This document shows positions 1 through 6,938 of a stretch of 8,285 nucleotides of DNA, in pieces. The notes below the pieces were generated by a model. The model was not told the origin of the DNA, did no database searches, and worked only from the letters and a program-made list of their open reading frames with translations. Source of the stretch: JBDSGC01 sp046594105 (GTDB lineage Bacteria; Acidobacteriota; Thermoanaerobaculia; Gp7-AA8); contig JBKJQB010000303.1 in the NCBI GenBank assembly GCA_046594105.1, positions 1-8,285 on the forward strand, given 5' to 3'. The position numbers were made by a program, and so were the translations under genes. Numbering within the stretch: position 1 is the first letter of the stretch; each line of letters starts with the position of its first letter.

Positions 1-1
1 G

Positions 2-190
2 ATCTCGTCGTTTACCTGGATGCTCTTCTATGAGCGGCCAAAGGATAAGCAGCGCGCGCGGATGATGGTCGACTTCATGAAGTGGGCTCTGACCGATGGT
101 CAGCGCTTCGCGCCGGAACTCGGCTATGCACCTCTGCCGAAAGAGGTGGTGGCCATGGAGATGGAAGCAATCAAGCGGATCAAGCTCTGA
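2..190 (+). CDS. pstS: Phosphate ABC transporter substrate-binding protein PstS, 3' end only (first of two tandem copies)
   Basis: The left edge of the window cuts this gene; only the last 62 residues and a TGA stop are visible. The frame begins ISSFTWMLFYE and ends in ELGYAPLPKEVV followed by a short charged helix. These residues align without gaps to the last 62 residues of the complete PstS encoded next (337-1404), with 36 identical by my count (about 58%). The shared landmarks are ISSFTW, MMVD, KWAL and LGYAPLP, the usual C-terminal lobe of PstS. The protein would bind phosphate outside the membrane and deliver it to PstC/PstA. Divergence at this level means an established paralogue, not a recent duplication or an assembly repeat. 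The N-terminus, signal peptide and ligand residues lie outside the window, so an intact ligand site cannot be confirmed. Confidence 0.93.
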   Translation: MSSFTWMLFYERPKDKQRARMMVDFMKWALTDGQRFAPELGYAPLPKEVVAMEMEAIKRIKL

Positions 191-208
191 TCGAACGCTG
201 ATCGAACG
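187..208 (+). repeat. Perfect 11-bp tandem direct repeat across the first pstS stop codon
   Basis: The unit CTGATCGAACG occurs twice with no gap, at 187-197 and 198-208. The first copy contains the TGA stop of the upstream pstS. The 11-bp period equals the repeat period of Pho boxes, but the unit itself does not match known PhoB/PhoP half-sites well. It may simply be a slippage duplication. Confidence 0.6.
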
Positions 209-211
209 GCC

Positions 212-240
212 GTGCCGCTGCCCTCCCGCGGTGGCGGCAC
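212..240 (+). repeat. Inverted repeat between the two pstS genes
   Basis: GTGCCGC at 212-218 is exactly complementary to GCGGCAC at 234-240, giving a 7-bp GC-rich stem around a 15-nt spacer. It lies 22 bases past the upstream pstS stop. There is no T-run after it, so it is a poor intrinsic terminator; it could instead stabilise the 3' end of the upstream transcript or attenuate readthrough. Confidence 0.4.
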
Positions 241-252
241 AGTCCGCTCTCC

Positions 253-270
253 CTTCACACCGAATTTACA
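253..270 (+). promoter_or_regulatory. Candidate Pho box upstream of the second pstS
   Basis: CTTCACA (253-259) and ATTTACA (264-270) are similar 7-bp motifs exactly 11 bp apart, separated by CCGA. Pho boxes of PhoB/PhoP-type regulators are direct repeats of a 7-bp motif in an 11-bp period (CTGTCAT-like in enterics, TTAACA-like in Bacillus, GTTCACC-like in Streptomyces). The location, 67 bases before pstS in a noncoding gap, and the presence of phoB in the same operon support the call. I see no convincing -10 hexamer downstream, and no third repeat on either side. Confidence 0.45.
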
Positions 271-329
271 TGCTCTCCATCTTCCCGTGGGGTGTCGCGC
301 CGCAGAATCCACCTCCTGAGCGCGAGAAC

Positions 330-334
330 GGAGA
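330..334 (+). promoter_or_regulatory. Ribosome binding site of the second pstS
   Basis: GGAGA lies just before two consecutive ATG codons at 337 and 340. From GGAG (330-333) the spacing is 3 nt to the first ATG and 6 nt to the second, so the second is the better spaced. Either start leaves the lipoprotein signal peptide intact; the GTG further upstream at 292 has no such site. Confidence 0.55.
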
Positions 335-336
335 AC

Positions 337-1404
337 ATGATGAAACGACTGTCGATTGTGCTGGCGGCATCCCTGATCCTGGCAGCCTGCGGCCCGAAGG
401 AAAACAACGGGAGCGCGACCGGGACTGAGGCATCACAATCTGGTGGAGAAGCGGTGGCCATCAACGGCGCCGGAGCCACCTTCCCCAACCCGATCTACTC
501 GAAGTGGTTCAGCGACTACAACAAGCTCCACCCGAACGTGCGGATCAACTATCAGCCGATCGGCTCCGGCGGCGGCATCAGGCAGCTCTCCAGCCAGACG
601 GTCTTCTTCGGGGCGACCGACGGGCCGATGACCGAGGAACAGCTCAAGCTCGCCCCTGCTCCCATCCTGCATTTCCCCACCGTGCTCGGTGGTGTCGTCC
701 CGGTGTACAACGTCCCCAACGTCAGCGCCGAACTGAGGTTTTCCGGCGCGACGCTGGCGGACATCTTCCTTGGCAAGGTGACCAGGTGGAACGATCCGCA
801 GCTGGCGAAGACGAACCCCGGTGTGGCGTTGCCGAATACCGACATCGTGGTCGTTCACCGCTCCGACGGCTCGGGCACCAACTACATCTTCTGTGACTTT
901 CTCTCCAAGGTCTCGCCGGCGTTCCAGCAGAAGGTGGGCGTGGCCACCTCGGTGCAGTGGCCGGTCGGCGTGGGCGGAAAGGGCAACGAAGGGGTGGCTG
1001 GTCTGGTCCGTCAGACGCCCGGCGCGATTGGCTATGTGGAGTTGATCTACGCCACGCAGACCAAGATTCCCTACGGCTCCGTGCAGAACGCAGCGGGCGA
1101 ATTCGTTCGGGCCACCGTGGAGAGCGTGACCGCGGCGGCCGCGGCAGCCTCCGCCAGCATGCCGGCGGACTTTCGCGTCTCCATCACCAACGCAACGGGG
1201 AAGGGTGTTTACCCCATCTCCTCCTTCACCTGGCTGCTCCTCTATCAGAACCCCACCGACAAGGTGCGGGGGCAGATGATGGTGGACGTGTTGAAGTGGG
1301 CGCTGAGTGAAGGCCAGAAGGTTGCTCCAGCCCTCGGATACGCTCCCCTTCCCCGGAAAGTGATCGACCAGGAACTGCTGGCGCTGCAGAAGATCCAGCT
1401 CTGA
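337..1404 (+). CDS. pstS: Phosphate ABC transporter substrate-binding lipoprotein PstS (second copy)
   Basis: This is the high-affinity phosphate receptor that feeds PstC/PstA. The 355-residue product starts with MMKRLSIVLAASLILAAC. It has a basic N-terminus, a hydrophobic core and lipobox L15-A-A-C18, so it should be lipid-anchored, unlike soluble E. coli PstS. A low-complexity linker (about 20-40) leads into the binding domain. The PstS phosphate-contact motifs are all present: GAGATFP (44-50), GSGGG (76-80), ATDGPM with D95, and R175-SDGSGT (176-181). WPVG.GGKGNEG (208-219) and PGAIGYVE (228-235) also match the family. The start at ATG 337 (or 340) is chosen because it begins the signal peptide. 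The stop overlaps the pstC start by one base, which implies coupled translation. The gene is a diverged duplicate of the truncated gene at 2-190 and probably has its own Pho-controlled promoter. Confidence 0.97.
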   Translation: MMKRLSIVLAASLILAACGPKENNGSATGTEASQSGGEAVAINGAGATFPNPIYSKWFSDYNKLHPNVRINYQPIGSGGGIRQLSSQTVFFGATDGPMTEEQLKLAPAPILHFPTVLGGVVPVYNVPNVSAELRFSGATLADIFLGKVTRWNDPQLAKTNPGVALPNTDIVVVHRSDGSGTNYIFCDFLSKVSPAFQQKVGVATSVQWPVGVGGKGNEGVAGLVRQTPGAIGYVELIYATQTKIPYGSVQNAAGEFVRATVESVTAAAAAASASMPADFRVSITNATGKGVYPISSFTWLLLYQNPTDKVRGQMMVDVLKWALSEGQKVAPALGYAPLPRKVIDQELLALQKIQL

Positions 1405-2378
1405 TGGCCGGTGCCGTCAAAGCGCCGCGCTCCAGCGACGACCGCATCTTCCGGCTCGGTACGGGAGTCTTTGCTGCGATCGTCCTGCTGCTGGTGGTGG
1501 GCATCGGCTTCGAGTTGTTCCGGCAATCGTGGCTCTCGATCACGAAGTTCGGATTGCACTTCTGGACGACGAAGACGTGGGATCCGGTCGCCGGCGATTT
1601 CGGCGCGCTTCCCTTCATCTGGGGCACGCTCTATTCGTCGTTGATCGCCTTGATGCTCTCGACGCCGATCGCCCTGGGCATCGCCATCTTCACCTCGGAG
1701 CTCGCTCCTCGAATGCTGCGCCAGCCGCTGGCGTACCTGACCGAGCTTCTGGCGGCGATCCCCTCCATCGTCTATGGACTGTGGGGGATCTTCGTCCTGG
1801 TGCCCATGGTCCGCCGTCTGGAGCTGGCCACGCCGGAGTGGCTGAAGAAGGTGCCGTTGTTCCACGGACCGCCGCTGGGAGTGGGAATGCTCACGGCCGC
1901 CTTGATCCTGGCGGTGATGGTGATTCCTTTCACCTCCTCGGTGGCCCGGGAGATCCTCAAGGGTGTCCCCATGAACCAGCGGGAGGCTGCGTACGCCCTC
2001 GGCGCCACGCGATGGGAGGCCATTCAGGTGGCCATCGGCTTTGGCAAAACGGGGATCATCGGCGCGATCATGCTGGGGTTCGGCCGGGCATTGGGAGAGA
2101 CGATGGCGGTGACCATGGTCATCGGCAACAACCCGCAGATCTCCGCTTCGCTTTTCGCTCCGCAATACACGATGGCCGCGGTGATCGCCAACGAGTTCAC
2201 CGAAGCGGCCGATGAGCTGTACCTCAACGCTCTGGTGGAGATCGGGCTGCTGCTGTTCATCATCACCATCGCCGTCAACGGGATTTCGCGCCTGCTCATC
2301 TGGAGCATGAAGAAGCGCGTGCGGGTGGCCGCGGCGACCGCTCCCCCACCCGCCCTGGTCGAAACGAGGGCGGCGTGA
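1404..2378 (+). CDS. pstC: Phosphate ABC transporter permease PstC
   Basis: One of the two membrane subunits of the PstSCAB importer. The 324-residue protein has about six hydrophobic segments, near residues 20-37, 72-95, 108-137, 158-180, 212-235 and 275-300. The conserved ABC-permease EAA loop, where PstB docks, is REAAYALGATRWEAI (193-207) with the trailing G. Other PstC hallmarks are AAIPSIVYGLWG (117-128) and GRALGETMAVTMVIGN (227-242). The length is normal for PstC, and the hydrophilic stretch at 138-155 is a plausible external loop. The ATG overlaps the pstS stop by one base with no strong ribosome site, so translation is probably coupled. The C-terminal tail (about 305-324) is alanine- and proline-rich and probably disordered. 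The 3' end overlaps pstA by 4 bases. Confidence 0.97.
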   Translation: MAGAVKAPRSSDDRIFRLGTGVFAAIVLLLVVGIGFELFRQSWLSITKFGLHFWTTKTWDPVAGDFGALPFIWGTLYSSLIALMLSTPIALGIAIFTSELAPRMLRQPLAYLTELLAAIPSIVYGLWGIFVLVPMVRRLELATPEWLKKVPLFHGPPLGVGMLTAALILAVMVIPFTSSVAREILKGVPMNQREAAYALGATRWEAIQVAIGFGKTGIIGAIMLGFGRALGETMAVTMVIGNNPQISASLFAPQYTMAAVIANEFTEAADELYLNALVEIGLLLFIITIAVNGISRLLIWSMKKRVRVAAATAPPPALVETRAA

Positions 2379-3226
2379 GCAACAACAACAGGCGCCGCCG
2401 CGTCGTCTCCAGGATCGCAGAAGCGCTCTGTGCGCTCGCGGTGGTCATCGCACTGATCCCGCTGGTGCTGATCCTGGTTTACGTGATCAGGCAGGGAGCA
2501 GGATCGCTGAACTGGGCGTTTTTCACGCAGATGCCCAAACCGGTCGGCGAGATCGGGGGCGGCATGGCCAACGCGATCTTCGGAACCGTCGTGCTGATCG
2601 CCATCGCGTCGTTTCTGGCCGTGCCCATCGGCTGCATCTGCGGAATCCATCTGGCTGAGTACCCTCACTCGCGCTTCTCTTCGGTGGTTCGCTTTGCCGC
2701 CGATGTCCTCAACGGAGTGCCCTCCATCGTCATCGGCATCGTGGCCTACAGTGTGGTGGTGCTGCCGGTCAAACGGTTCAGCGCCATCGCCGGTGGCGTG
2801 GCCCTGGGCATGCTCATGATCCCCATCGTGGTGCGCACCACCGAGGAACTGATCCGCCTGGTGCCCAGCGGGTTGCGGGAGGGCGCTCTGGCGTTGGGCG
2901 CCACGCGCACCCGGTCGGTCATTACCGTGATCCTCCCGGCAGCGCTGCCGGGAATCCTGACCGGGGTCCTGGTAGCCATTGCCCGCGTCGCTGGCGAGAC
3001 TGCGCCGCTTCTGTTCACGTCGTTCAACAACCGCTTCTGGTCCACCAGCCTGGTGCAGCCGATCGGTTCCCTGACGGTGCAGATTTTCACGTACGCCATC
3101 TCGCCCTACGATGATTGGCATCGCCAGGCCTGGGCCGGCGCCTTTCTCCTGGTGATGATGATTCTGACGCTGTCGATCGTGGCCAGGCTGGCCGTCCGAC
3201 GGCTGGAGCGGATGAACAGACCATGA
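2375..3226 (+). CDS. pstA: Phosphate ABC transporter permease PstA
   Basis: The second membrane subunit of the phosphate importer, pairing with PstC. The 283-residue product has hydrophobic segments near 14-38, 66-90, 105-130, 138-153, 185-204 and 252-272. The EAA loop is EGALALGATRTRSVITVILP (169-188). LNGVPSIVIGIVAY (112-125) and ARVAGETAPLLFTS (203-216) are typical PstA motifs. The start is a GTG that shares GTGA with the pstC stop (4-base overlap); GAGGG at 2366-2370 provides a ribosome site 4 bases upstream. No other start fits without losing the first membrane segment. A basic N-terminus (RRRR at 6-9) fits a cytoplasmic-side start. The gene is followed by a 37-base gap and then pstB. 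Confidence 0.97.
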   Translation: MSNNNRRRRVVSRIAEALCALAVVIALIPLVLILVYVIRQGAGSLNWAFFTQMPKPVGEIGGGMANAIFGTVVLIAIASFLAVPIGCICGIHLAEYPHSRFSSVVRFAADVLNGVPSIVIGIVAYSVVVLPVKRFSAIAGGVALGMLMIPIVVRTTEELIRLVPSGLREGALALGATRTRSVITVILPAALPGILTGVLVAIARVAGETAPLLFTSFNNRFWSTSLVQPIGSLTVQIFTYAISPYDDWHRQAWAGAFLLVMMILTLSIVARLAVRRLERMNRP

Positions 3227-3263
3227 GCGGGCAGGCAAGAGACTGCACACACAGGAATCGATC

Positions 3264-4106
3264 ATGACCACTTTCGAGATACCGACAGGACGTTCCGTCG
3301 TGGCAACCCCGGCCATCGGTGCGGCGCGTGAAGGGGAACCGCTGCCCCAGTCCGCGTCGAAGATCAGCGTGCGCGACTTCAGTTTCTTCTACGGGAGCGC
3401 GCAGGCTCTTCACGCCATCAGTCTGGAGATCCCCGACCGGCAGGTCTCCGCGCTGATCGGACCCTCGGGCTGCGGCAAGTCGACGTTTCTCCGCTCCATC
3501 AACCGGATGAACGACATCATCCCCGAGGCGCGCGCAGAGGGCGCCATCACCATCGACGGGACTGATGTGTATGACCGCGGCACCGACGTGGTCGGACTGC
3601 GGCGGCGGGTGGGGATGGTCTTCCAGAAGTCCAATCCCTTCCCCAAGTCCATCTTCGAGAACGTCGCGTATGGCCTGAAGATCGGCGGCATGCGGAACAA
3701 GCGGCAGCTTTCGGAGACGGTGGAGAAATCGCTGCGACGGGCAGCGCTGTGGGATGAGGTGAAGGACCGACTTCATGACAGTGCCCTGGCCTTGTCCGGC
3801 GGCCAGCAGCAGCGGCTGTGCATCGCCCGCGCTCTGGCGGTCGATCCGGAAATCGTGCTCATGGACGAGCCGGCGTCCGCGCTCGATCCGATCGCCACGG
3901 CGAAAATCGAAGAATTGATTTACGAGTTGAAGGATAACTACACCATCGTCATCGTCACCCACAACATGCAGCAGGCGGCCCGGGTATCCGATCGCACCGC
4001 CTTCTTCATGCTTGGCAAGCTGGTGGAGGTGGGGGAGACCAGGACCATCTTCATGAATCCCCGGGAGAAGATGACCGAAGATTACGTGACCGGGCGATTC
4101 GGTTGA
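3264..4106 (+). CDS. pstB: Phosphate ABC transporter ATP-binding protein PstB
   Basis: The cytoplasmic ATPase that drives phosphate import. The 280-residue protein has all the ABC motifs: Walker A GPSGCGKST (66-74), Q-loop at Q121 in VFQKSNPFP, signature LSGGQQQR (177-184), Walker B IVLMDEP (197-203), D-loop SALDP (205-209) and H-loop H233 in VTHNMQQA. The wording around them is specific for PstB: FLRSINRMND after Walker A, KSNPFPKSIFENVAYG after the Q-loop, and the terminal EDYVTGRFG. About 34 residues precede the ABC core, slightly longer than in E. coli PstB and probably flexible. AGGAA at 3253-3257 sits 6 bases before the ATG, so this gene has its own ribosome site despite being in the operon. 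No key residue is missing. Confidence 0.98.
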   Translation: MTTFEIPTGRSVVATPAIGAAREGEPLPQSASKISVRDFSFFYGSAQALHAISLEIPDRQVSALIGPSGCGKSTFLRSINRMNDIIPEARAEGAITIDGTDVYDRGTDVVGLRRRVGMVFQKSNPFPKSIFENVAYGLKIGGMRNKRQLSETVEKSLRRAALWDEVKDRLHDSALALSGGQQQRLCIARALAVDPEIVLMDEPASALDPIATAKIEELIYELKDNYTIVIVTHNMQQAARVSDRTAFFMLGKLVEVGETRTIFMNPREKMTEDYVTGRFG

Positions 4107-4136
4107 GAATCGCGGACGGCAGCGGAGAGGGAAGCC

Positions 4137-4811
4137 ATGCACAGACATTTTGATCGCGACATCGATGAGCTCAAGGACCTGCTCCTGCGCATGGGAGCCA
4201 TGGTGGAAGACACCATTGCCCGTTCCATCCGGGCCATGATCGAGCGGGACAGCGAGCTGGCCGAGTCGGTCATCGCCAATGATGACGCGGTGGACCGGAT
4301 GGAGCTGCTGATCGACCAGAAGACCATCGAGCTCATTGCCAAGATGCAACCGACCGCGGTGGACCTGCGATTCGTGGCCTCCATCATGAAGATCACGCCA
4401 GAGCTGGAACGGATCGCCGATCTGGCCCAGGACGTCTGCGAGCGCGTGGTCGAGCTCAATGGGGAGCCCGCCCTCAAGCCGGCGGTGGAGGTCCCCCGGC
4501 TGGCCGTCGAGGCCCAGGGAATGGTGCGCCGGGCGCTCGACGCATTCGTGCGGGGAGACGCGGACCTTGCCCGCGCTGTCATCGCCCAGGATGAGGTGGT
4601 CGATGCCCTCACCGAGCAGTCCTTCCGGGAGCTGCTCACTTACATGCTCGAGGATCCGCGCAACATCTCGCGGGCCATCCGCCTGACCTTCATCGGAAAA
4701 TACTTTGAGCGGATGGCCGACGGTGCCACCAACATCTGCGAGTCGGTGGTCTATCTGGTCGAAGGAAAGACCATCAAGCACGCCGTTCCCAGCGTGCCCA
4801 ATCCCGCATGA
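4137..4811 (+). CDS. phoU: Phosphate signalling complex accessory protein PhoU
   Basis: PhoU reports the state of the Pst transporter to PhoR and holds the Pho response off when phosphate is plentiful. The 224 residues make two PhoU helical-bundle repeats. Each ends in the acidic, metal-coordinating type of motif seen in the family: ERIADLAQDVCER (91-103) in the first half and ERMADGATNICESVVYL (191-207) in the second. The N-terminal H.HFD..I..L...LL.MG..VE pattern is also characteristic. The length is normal. AGAGG (4126-4130) lies 6 bases before the ATG. The gene follows pstB by 30 bases, and its stop overlaps the phoB start by 4 bases. This puts the sensor link directly between transporter and two-component genes. 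Confidence 0.96.
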   Translation: MHRHFDRDIDELKDLLLRMGAMVEDTIARSIRAMIERDSELAESVIANDDAVDRMELLIDQKTIELIAKMQPTAVDLRFVASIMKITPELERIADLAQDVCERVVELNGEPALKPAVEVPRLAVEAQGMVRRALDAFVRGDADLARAVIAQDEVVDALTEQSFRELLTYMLEDPRNISRAIRLTFIGKYFERMADGATNICESVVYLVEGKTIKHAVPSVPNPA

Positions 4812-5500
4812 AGAAGATTGCCCTCATCGAAGACGACGCAGACATCGCTTTCACCATCCGCCTGAATCTCGAGCGGGAGGGCTACACCGTCACCCATTTC
4901 TCCCGAGGACAGGAAGGGTTGGCGGCGGTGCAGAGCGGCGGGAGCGACTTCGTGATCCTCGACCTCAATCTGCCCGACCTCGACGGCCTGACCATCTGCC
5001 GGGAGCTGCGGCGCGATCCGGCCACCAGGGGCATTCCCATCCTCATGCTGACCGCGCGGGGATCGGAACGCGATCGGGTGACCGGACTGGAGCTGGGCGC
5101 GGACGACTACCTGACCAAGCCCTTCGCCATTCGCGAGCTGGTGGCGCGGGTGACGGCGATCTGGCGGCGGGCGCGGGCCAGTCCCGATGAGCCCACGGTG
5201 TATGAGGACGGCGAGCTGAAGATCGACGAACGTTCCTTCCGCGTTTACCGCTTCGGTACCGAGATCAAGCTGGCCCGGAAGGAATTCGAACTGCTGTGGA
5301 TGCTGGTGCGCAACCGCAAGTCGGTCATCTCACGCGACCGCATTCTCTCCGAAGTGTGGCGCATGTCGGACGACGTGGAGACCAGGACCGTCGATGCGCA
5401 CATCCGTAACCTGCGCAAGAAAATCGGCAGTGAGCGGATCTCCACCGTCGTCGGGTTTGGCTATCGCTACGATCCGCCCGCGGATGGACCGACGGAATGA
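4808..5500 (+). CDS. phoB: Phosphate regulon response regulator PhoB (OmpR/PhoB family)
   Basis: A DNA-binding transcription factor activated by phosphorylation from PhoR. Residues 1-120 form a receiver domain: acidic pocket E8-D9-D10, phospho-acceptor D52 in VILDLNLP, T82 in MLTAR, and K104 in LTKPF. Residues about 130-222 form the winged-helix effector domain, with LARKEFELLWML (155-166) and the recognition region TRTVDAHIRNLRKKIG (192-207), ending in the wing VVGFGYRYD. The length of 230 is standard. Naming it PhoB rather than another OmpR-family regulator rests mainly on position between phoU and a PhoR-type kinase. The ATG shares ATGA with the phoU stop, and the stop shares ATGA with phoR, so translation is probably coupled on both sides. 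It should bind the candidate Pho box at 253-270 and thereby activate its own operon. Confidence 0.93.
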   Translation: MKKIALIEDDADIAFTIRLNLEREGYTVTHFSRGQEGLAAVQSGGSDFVILDLNLPDLDGLTICRELRRDPATRGIPILMLTARGSERDRVTGLELGADDYLTKPFAIRELVARVTAIWRRARASPDEPTVYEDGELKIDERSFRVYRFGTEIKLARKEFELLWMLVRNRKSVISRDRILSEVWRMSDDVETRTVDAHIRNLRKKIGSERISTVVGFGYRYDPPADGPTE

Positions 5501-6744
5501 TGCTCGTTCTCCTCGCCATCACGTTGATCGCGGGGGTTCTGCTGGCCGCTCTGCTGTTGCAAACGCGGAGCGATCTTCGGAAGCTGGTGGAGCGCCTCCA
5601 TCGGTCCGACCCGGAGTCCGGGGCATCCCTGGGCGCCGATTCTTTCGGGGCCGCTGACGAACTGGCTGCGAAGATTCACTCCCTGCAGTCGCAACTGCGG
5701 CAGAAGCTCTCCGCCGCGGAGTGGCAGACCAGCTTGCTGCAGCACCTCATCAACGGAATGGGGGAGGGAGTGCTGGCCATCGATCAACAGAGCCGGATCG
5801 TACTGGCGAACCGGAGAGTGGGGGAGTTGTTCGATCTCGTTCCCGGCTTCATCGGGTTTCCCCTGACCGGGGTGATCCGCAACGCTACGGTGATCGCCGG
5901 ATTCGATGCTGCGCTGGCCCATTCGGAATCGGCGCAACGCATGGTGATCCGCTCAGGGATCGTGGAGCGCAACCTGGAGATGCGATCGTTTCCCCTGCCG
6001 TCGCCCGATCTGGCCGCGGTCGCGCTGTTCATCGATGTGACACGTCTGGAGCGACTGGAAGAAGTCCGTCGCGAGTTCATCGCTGATTTTTCCCATGAAG
6101 TGCGCACGCCGCTGGCGGCTCTGCGTTCGGCGGTCGACAGCTTCGAGCTCGGGCAGGGGCGCAACAGCGAAGAAGACGACCGGCAGTTGCGGCGCATCAT
6201 CCTCCGGCAGCTCGGGCGGTTGGAGCGGCTGGCCGAGGATCTGGCACAACTGAGCCAGCTGGAAGCGGGAGAGCTGAGCCTCAGCCTGCGCGAAACGAAC
6301 ATTCGGAAGCTGCTCGAAGACTTGTGCGAAGACTTCACGGACCGCTCCGCGCAGAAGAAAATGCGGTTGGTGGTGAGTGGAGAGCCGGCCTCTCTGGTGG
6401 CCGATTCGGTGCGTCTGCAGCAGGCCTTCGCCAACCTGATCGACAACGCATTGAAATACGGGCCGGATGCGTCGACGGTGACCATCGCCGTCGAAGAGCG
6501 CGACGAGCGCGTGGTCGTTCGGGTCACCGATCAGGGGGTTGGAATCCCGCAGCAGGAACGCGATCGGATCTTCCGCCGCCTGTATCGGGTCGACAAGAGC
6601 CGGTCGCAGGAAACCCCCGGCACCGGGCTGGGACTGGCCATCACCCGGCATCTGTTGCGCCTGCATGGCGGCACCATCGAAGTCGAAGGCAGCAGCAACC
6701 CGGGAGCAACCTTCATCGTGATCCTGCCAAAGCGGATGGGGTAG
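5497..6744 (+). CDS. phoR: Phosphate regulon sensor histidine kinase PhoR
   Basis: A membrane-bound kinase that phosphorylates PhoB. The 415 residues contain one hydrophobic segment (2-22), a charged helical linker with coiled-coil character (23-80), and a PAS-like domain (about 82-182: NGMGEGVLAID, IVLANRRVGELF). A HisKA dimerisation/phosphoacceptor domain follows, with H200 in FSHEVRTPL, then an HATPase domain with N-box NLIDNALKYGP (313-323), G1 DQGVGI (345-350) and G2 GTGLGLA (375-381). The overall plan is that of PhoR kinases. Only one membrane segment is visible and there is no periplasmic domain, consistent with sensing through PstSCAB/PhoU rather than a direct ligand. The F-box reads IFRRLYRVDKSRS, where many PhoR proteins have an aromatic residue in place of L362. 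The start overlaps phoB (ATGA); a second ATG follows immediately at 5500. Confidence 0.94.
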   Translation: MMLVLLAITLIAGVLLAALLLQTRSDLRKLVERLHRSDPESGASLGADSFGAADELAAKIHSLQSQLRQKLSAAEWQTSLLQHLINGMGEGVLAIDQQSRIVLANRRVGELFDLVPGFIGFPLTGVIRNATVIAGFDAALAHSESAQRMVIRSGIVERNLEMRSFPLPSPDLAAVALFIDVTRLERLEEVRREFIADFSHEVRTPLAALRSAVDSFELGQGRNSEEDDRQLRRIILRQLGRLERLAEDLAQLSQLEAGELSLSLRETNIRKLLEDLCEDFTDRSAQKKMRLVVSGEPASLVADSVRLQQAFANLIDNALKYGPDASTVTIAVEERDERVVVRVTDQGVGIPQQERDRIFRRLYRVDKSRSQETPGTGLGLAITRHLLRLHGGTIEVEGSSNPGATFIVILPKRMG

Positions 6745-6750
6745 GCCCTT

Positions 6751-6839
6751 CGTGGCGCCGGCATCCCTGCCGGCGGGAACTCGCCGAAGAGCGCCGGCTG
6801 GAAGCCGACGCCACGGCCGGCAAGGATGCCGGCGCTACG
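6751..6839. repeat. Nested palindromic, REP-like GC-rich element
   Basis: The 24-nt arms at 6751-6774 and 6816-6839 are inverted copies matching at 22 of 24 positions, one of the two differences being a G-U wobble. Each arm can itself fold, because GCCGGC occurs twice in it around a 6-nt loop (6757-6762/6769-6774 and 6816-6821/6828-6833). Between the arms lies a further hairpin, GCGCCGGCT (6791-6799) with AGCCGACGC (6803-6811), having one mismatch. It begins 7 bases after the phoR stop. The shape and wording (GCCGGCATCC, CTGGAAGCCG) resemble the intergenic palindromes scattered through some GC-rich environmental genomes; this is from familiarity, not a search. There is no T-run, so it is not a classical terminator, though it could protect the 3' end of the operon mRNA. 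It encodes no believable protein. Confidence 0.7.
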
Positions 6840-6938
6840 TTCGCTTCGCTTCCAAGGGGACGCGCTCGCGGTGTCAGTAAGGCGCCGAGTGAATGCGACT
6901 GCCGCGCAAATCTTGGCGGACGCTTTGCGAACCAACGC

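Noticed and set aside
212..240. Rho-independent terminator after the first pstS
   Set aside because: The 7-bp stem is real, but there is no T-run after it and the loop is long, so it is listed only as an inverted repeat.
292..336. GTG start at 292 that would lengthen the second PstS by 15 residues
   Set aside because: It would put an arginine-rich stretch before a complete lipoprotein signal peptide and has no ribosome site; ATG 337/340 has GGAGA directly upstream.
2024..3316. 430-codon open frame on the minus strand
   Set aside because: It lies opposite pstC/pstA/pstB and is rich in His, Asp, Gln and Arg without any domain. This is the usual antisense shadow of GC-rich genes.
3087..4781. 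564-codon open frame on the minus strand
   Set aside because: It lies opposite pstB and phoU, whose products carry full sets of family motifs; the antisense product has no recognisable motif and a shadow-like composition.
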